A stretch of 13,463 bases of DNA from Streptosporangiaceae bacterium. Its GTDB lineage: Bacteria > Actinomycetota > Actinomycetes > Streptosporangiales > Streptosporangiaceae. Position numbers and translations under genes: made by a program. A model generated the notes under the pieces. That model did no database searches. It was not told the origin of the DNA and saw only the letters and a list, made by a program, of their open reading frames with translations. Within the stretch, counting starts at the first letter, position 1; every line of letters begins with the position of its first letter. This document shows positions 12,844-13,463 of the stretch, in pieces. The stretch covers positions 1-13,463 of the forward strand of contig JASIGS010000077.1 of the NCBI GenBank assembly GCA_030052355.1, given 5' to 3'.

Positions 12844-13463
12844 CGCCGCGCCGCAGTTCCGGACTCCGCAGCCAGACCCGGCCGCTGCCGGTCAGGATGA
12901 TGCCGAAGCGGATCATGTCGGCGTCTTCGGGAACGAGGGCGGAGACCTCGTCGCTGGACCAGTTCCTGCTGCCGGCCGCCGTGGCGACCCGCTCCTGTTC
13001 GCGGTCCTGTTCCTTTCCGCGCCACAGAATCCGCAGGCACAGCCCGGCGCTCCCCGCGTCGTTCTCGGTGCGGAACTCCCCGCGGAACTTCCCGCGGAAC
13101 ACGACCCGGGCGCCGCGGAAGTCGTCCGCGAAGATCGTCTGCATCAAGGCTGCGGAGCCAGAAGGTTCGGGAGCCGCTGACGAAAGCCTCGCCCACCCGT
13201 CCCCGGCCACGACGTAATAGTCATCGGGAACGGAGGCATACAGGTGCCAGCGGTCAAGGCCGTCCGCGAACTCCATGTTCCGCGGTTCGAAGCGAGGCCG
13301 CTGGCCGACAAGCTCGACCGGGACGTCCGGGGTGCGCCCCTCGTGACGAGAGATCATGGGGTGCCCTGGTCCGGCCGGTGGGCCTTGGAAGAGCGCGGCC
13401 GGGTCGTCACCCGGCACCGGCACGGCGAGCCGGTCCATCAGCGCGCTGTCGACCCGAACCGGC
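12836..13463 (-). CDS. Paralogue: end of BFN-like domain plus C-terminal beta-sandwich-like domain (5' end missing)
   Basis: The C-terminal 208 codons of a gene entering from the right edge. The first visible residues, PVRVDSALMDRLAVPVP, match PIRVADTVMDRLAVPAG in the neighbouring sigma/BFN protein. After a linker, PRFEPRNMEFADGLDRW, VVAGDGWARLSSAAPEPSG, IFADDFRGARVVFRG, VPEDADMIRFGIILTGSGRV and WLRSPELRRGDA follow the same order as in the paralogue. So the pair arose by duplication. Whether this copy also carries a sigma domain is outside the window. It has an expansion (FRGK-FRGE-FRTE) encoded by 12-bp repeats that the paralogue lacks. Its stop overlaps the sigma/BFN start, implying coupled translation. 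The ATG at 13438 is internal to the BFN domain and is not the true start. Confidence 0.8.
   Translation of the reverse strand, partial: PVRVDSALMDRLAVPVPGDDPAALFQGPPAGPGHPMISRHEGRTPDVPVELVGQRPRFEPRNMEFADGLDRWHLYASVPDDYYVVAGDGWARLSSAAPEPSGSAALMQTIFADDFRGARVVFRGKFRGEFRTENDAGSAGLCLRILWRGKEQDREQERVATAAGSRNWSSDEVSALVPEDADMIRFGIILTGSGRVWLRSPELRRGDA
13070..13105. repeat. Three 12-bp tandem repeats inside the paralogue gene
   Basis: Units GCGGAACTCCCC (13070-13081), GCGGAACTTCCC (13082-13093) and GCGGAACACGAC (13094-13105, diverged end). They are read in frame on the minus strand as FRGK, FRGE and FRTE-type tetrapeptides. The paralogous protein has a single GEFR at this point, so this is a recent in-frame expansion within the C-terminal domain. 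Confidence 0.8.

Noticed and set aside
1..13463. CRISPR array, tRNA/rRNA genes, insertion sequences, attachment sites, toxin-antitoxin pair
   Set aside because: Looked for by reading; no spaced repeats, no tRNA-like cloverleaf, no transposase or integrase motifs, and no small paired toxin-like genes were found.

Overview
This is a high-GC window with GTG starts, a probable leaderless mRNA and GC-rich hairpins without U-tails between genes. It looks like chromosomal DNA of an actinomycete (Actinomycetota); I cannot name a genus. I recognised no transposase, integrase, phage, CRISPR, tRNA or rRNA gene. Thirteen genes lie wholly inside the window and one runs off each end.

Left part (1-2330), minus strand: a histidine-phosphatase-superfamily enzyme, then an NRDE/TANGO2-type Ntn-hydrolase-like protein whose stop overlaps the start of an acyl-CoA dehydrogenase that leaves the window. 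Divergent from the phosphatase is a WYL-domain transcription factor (plus strand). Three in-frame 15-bp repeats lie between the two.

Middle (3300-5780): two look-alike modules. In each, a minus-strand small enzyme (AhpD/carboxymuconolactone-decarboxylase-like protein; VOC/glyoxalase-like protein) is divergent from a plus-strand gene (pentapeptide-repeat + DinB-fold protein; MmcQ/YjbR-like protein). The two plus-strand genes share a near-identical promoter-like element, CTGTCGGC(A/G)-N8-TAGCAT. It fits the PafBC/RecA-NDp DNA-damage promoter pattern of actinobacteria. The AhpD-like gene has a facing element, TGTCACA-N16-TGTC, very close to the ECF41 sigma-factor promoter consensus. Genes of this type are classical ECF41 targets, but no ECF41 gene is present here.

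Right of centre (5779-11108), all minus strand: YunG-like protein, SDR with an atypical active site, SAM methyltransferase, Glu/Leu/Phe/Val-dehydrogenase-like enzyme with its own promoter and palindromic operator, and a double-GNAT acetyltransferase. Upstream of the YunG-like gene is a membrane-anchored exported protein of unknown function. These look like ordinary accessory metabolism, in several short transcription units.

Right end (11317-13463), minus strand: the most unusual locus. A 508-aa ORF joins an ECF-like sigma factor (about 181 aa, with about 10 residues missing from the region 4.2 helix-turn-helix) to a BFN/DUF151-like domain and a C-terminal beta-sandwich-like domain. A perfect AGGAGG-N6-ATG lies exactly at the sigma/BFN junction, so the BFN part may also be made as a separate protein. 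Immediately upstream, overlapping by 8 nt, is a paralogous gene carrying the end of the same BFN-like domain and the same C-terminal domain. This duplicated sigma/BFN/beta-sandwich locus is the best candidate for an undescribed system; its function cannot be read from sequence.
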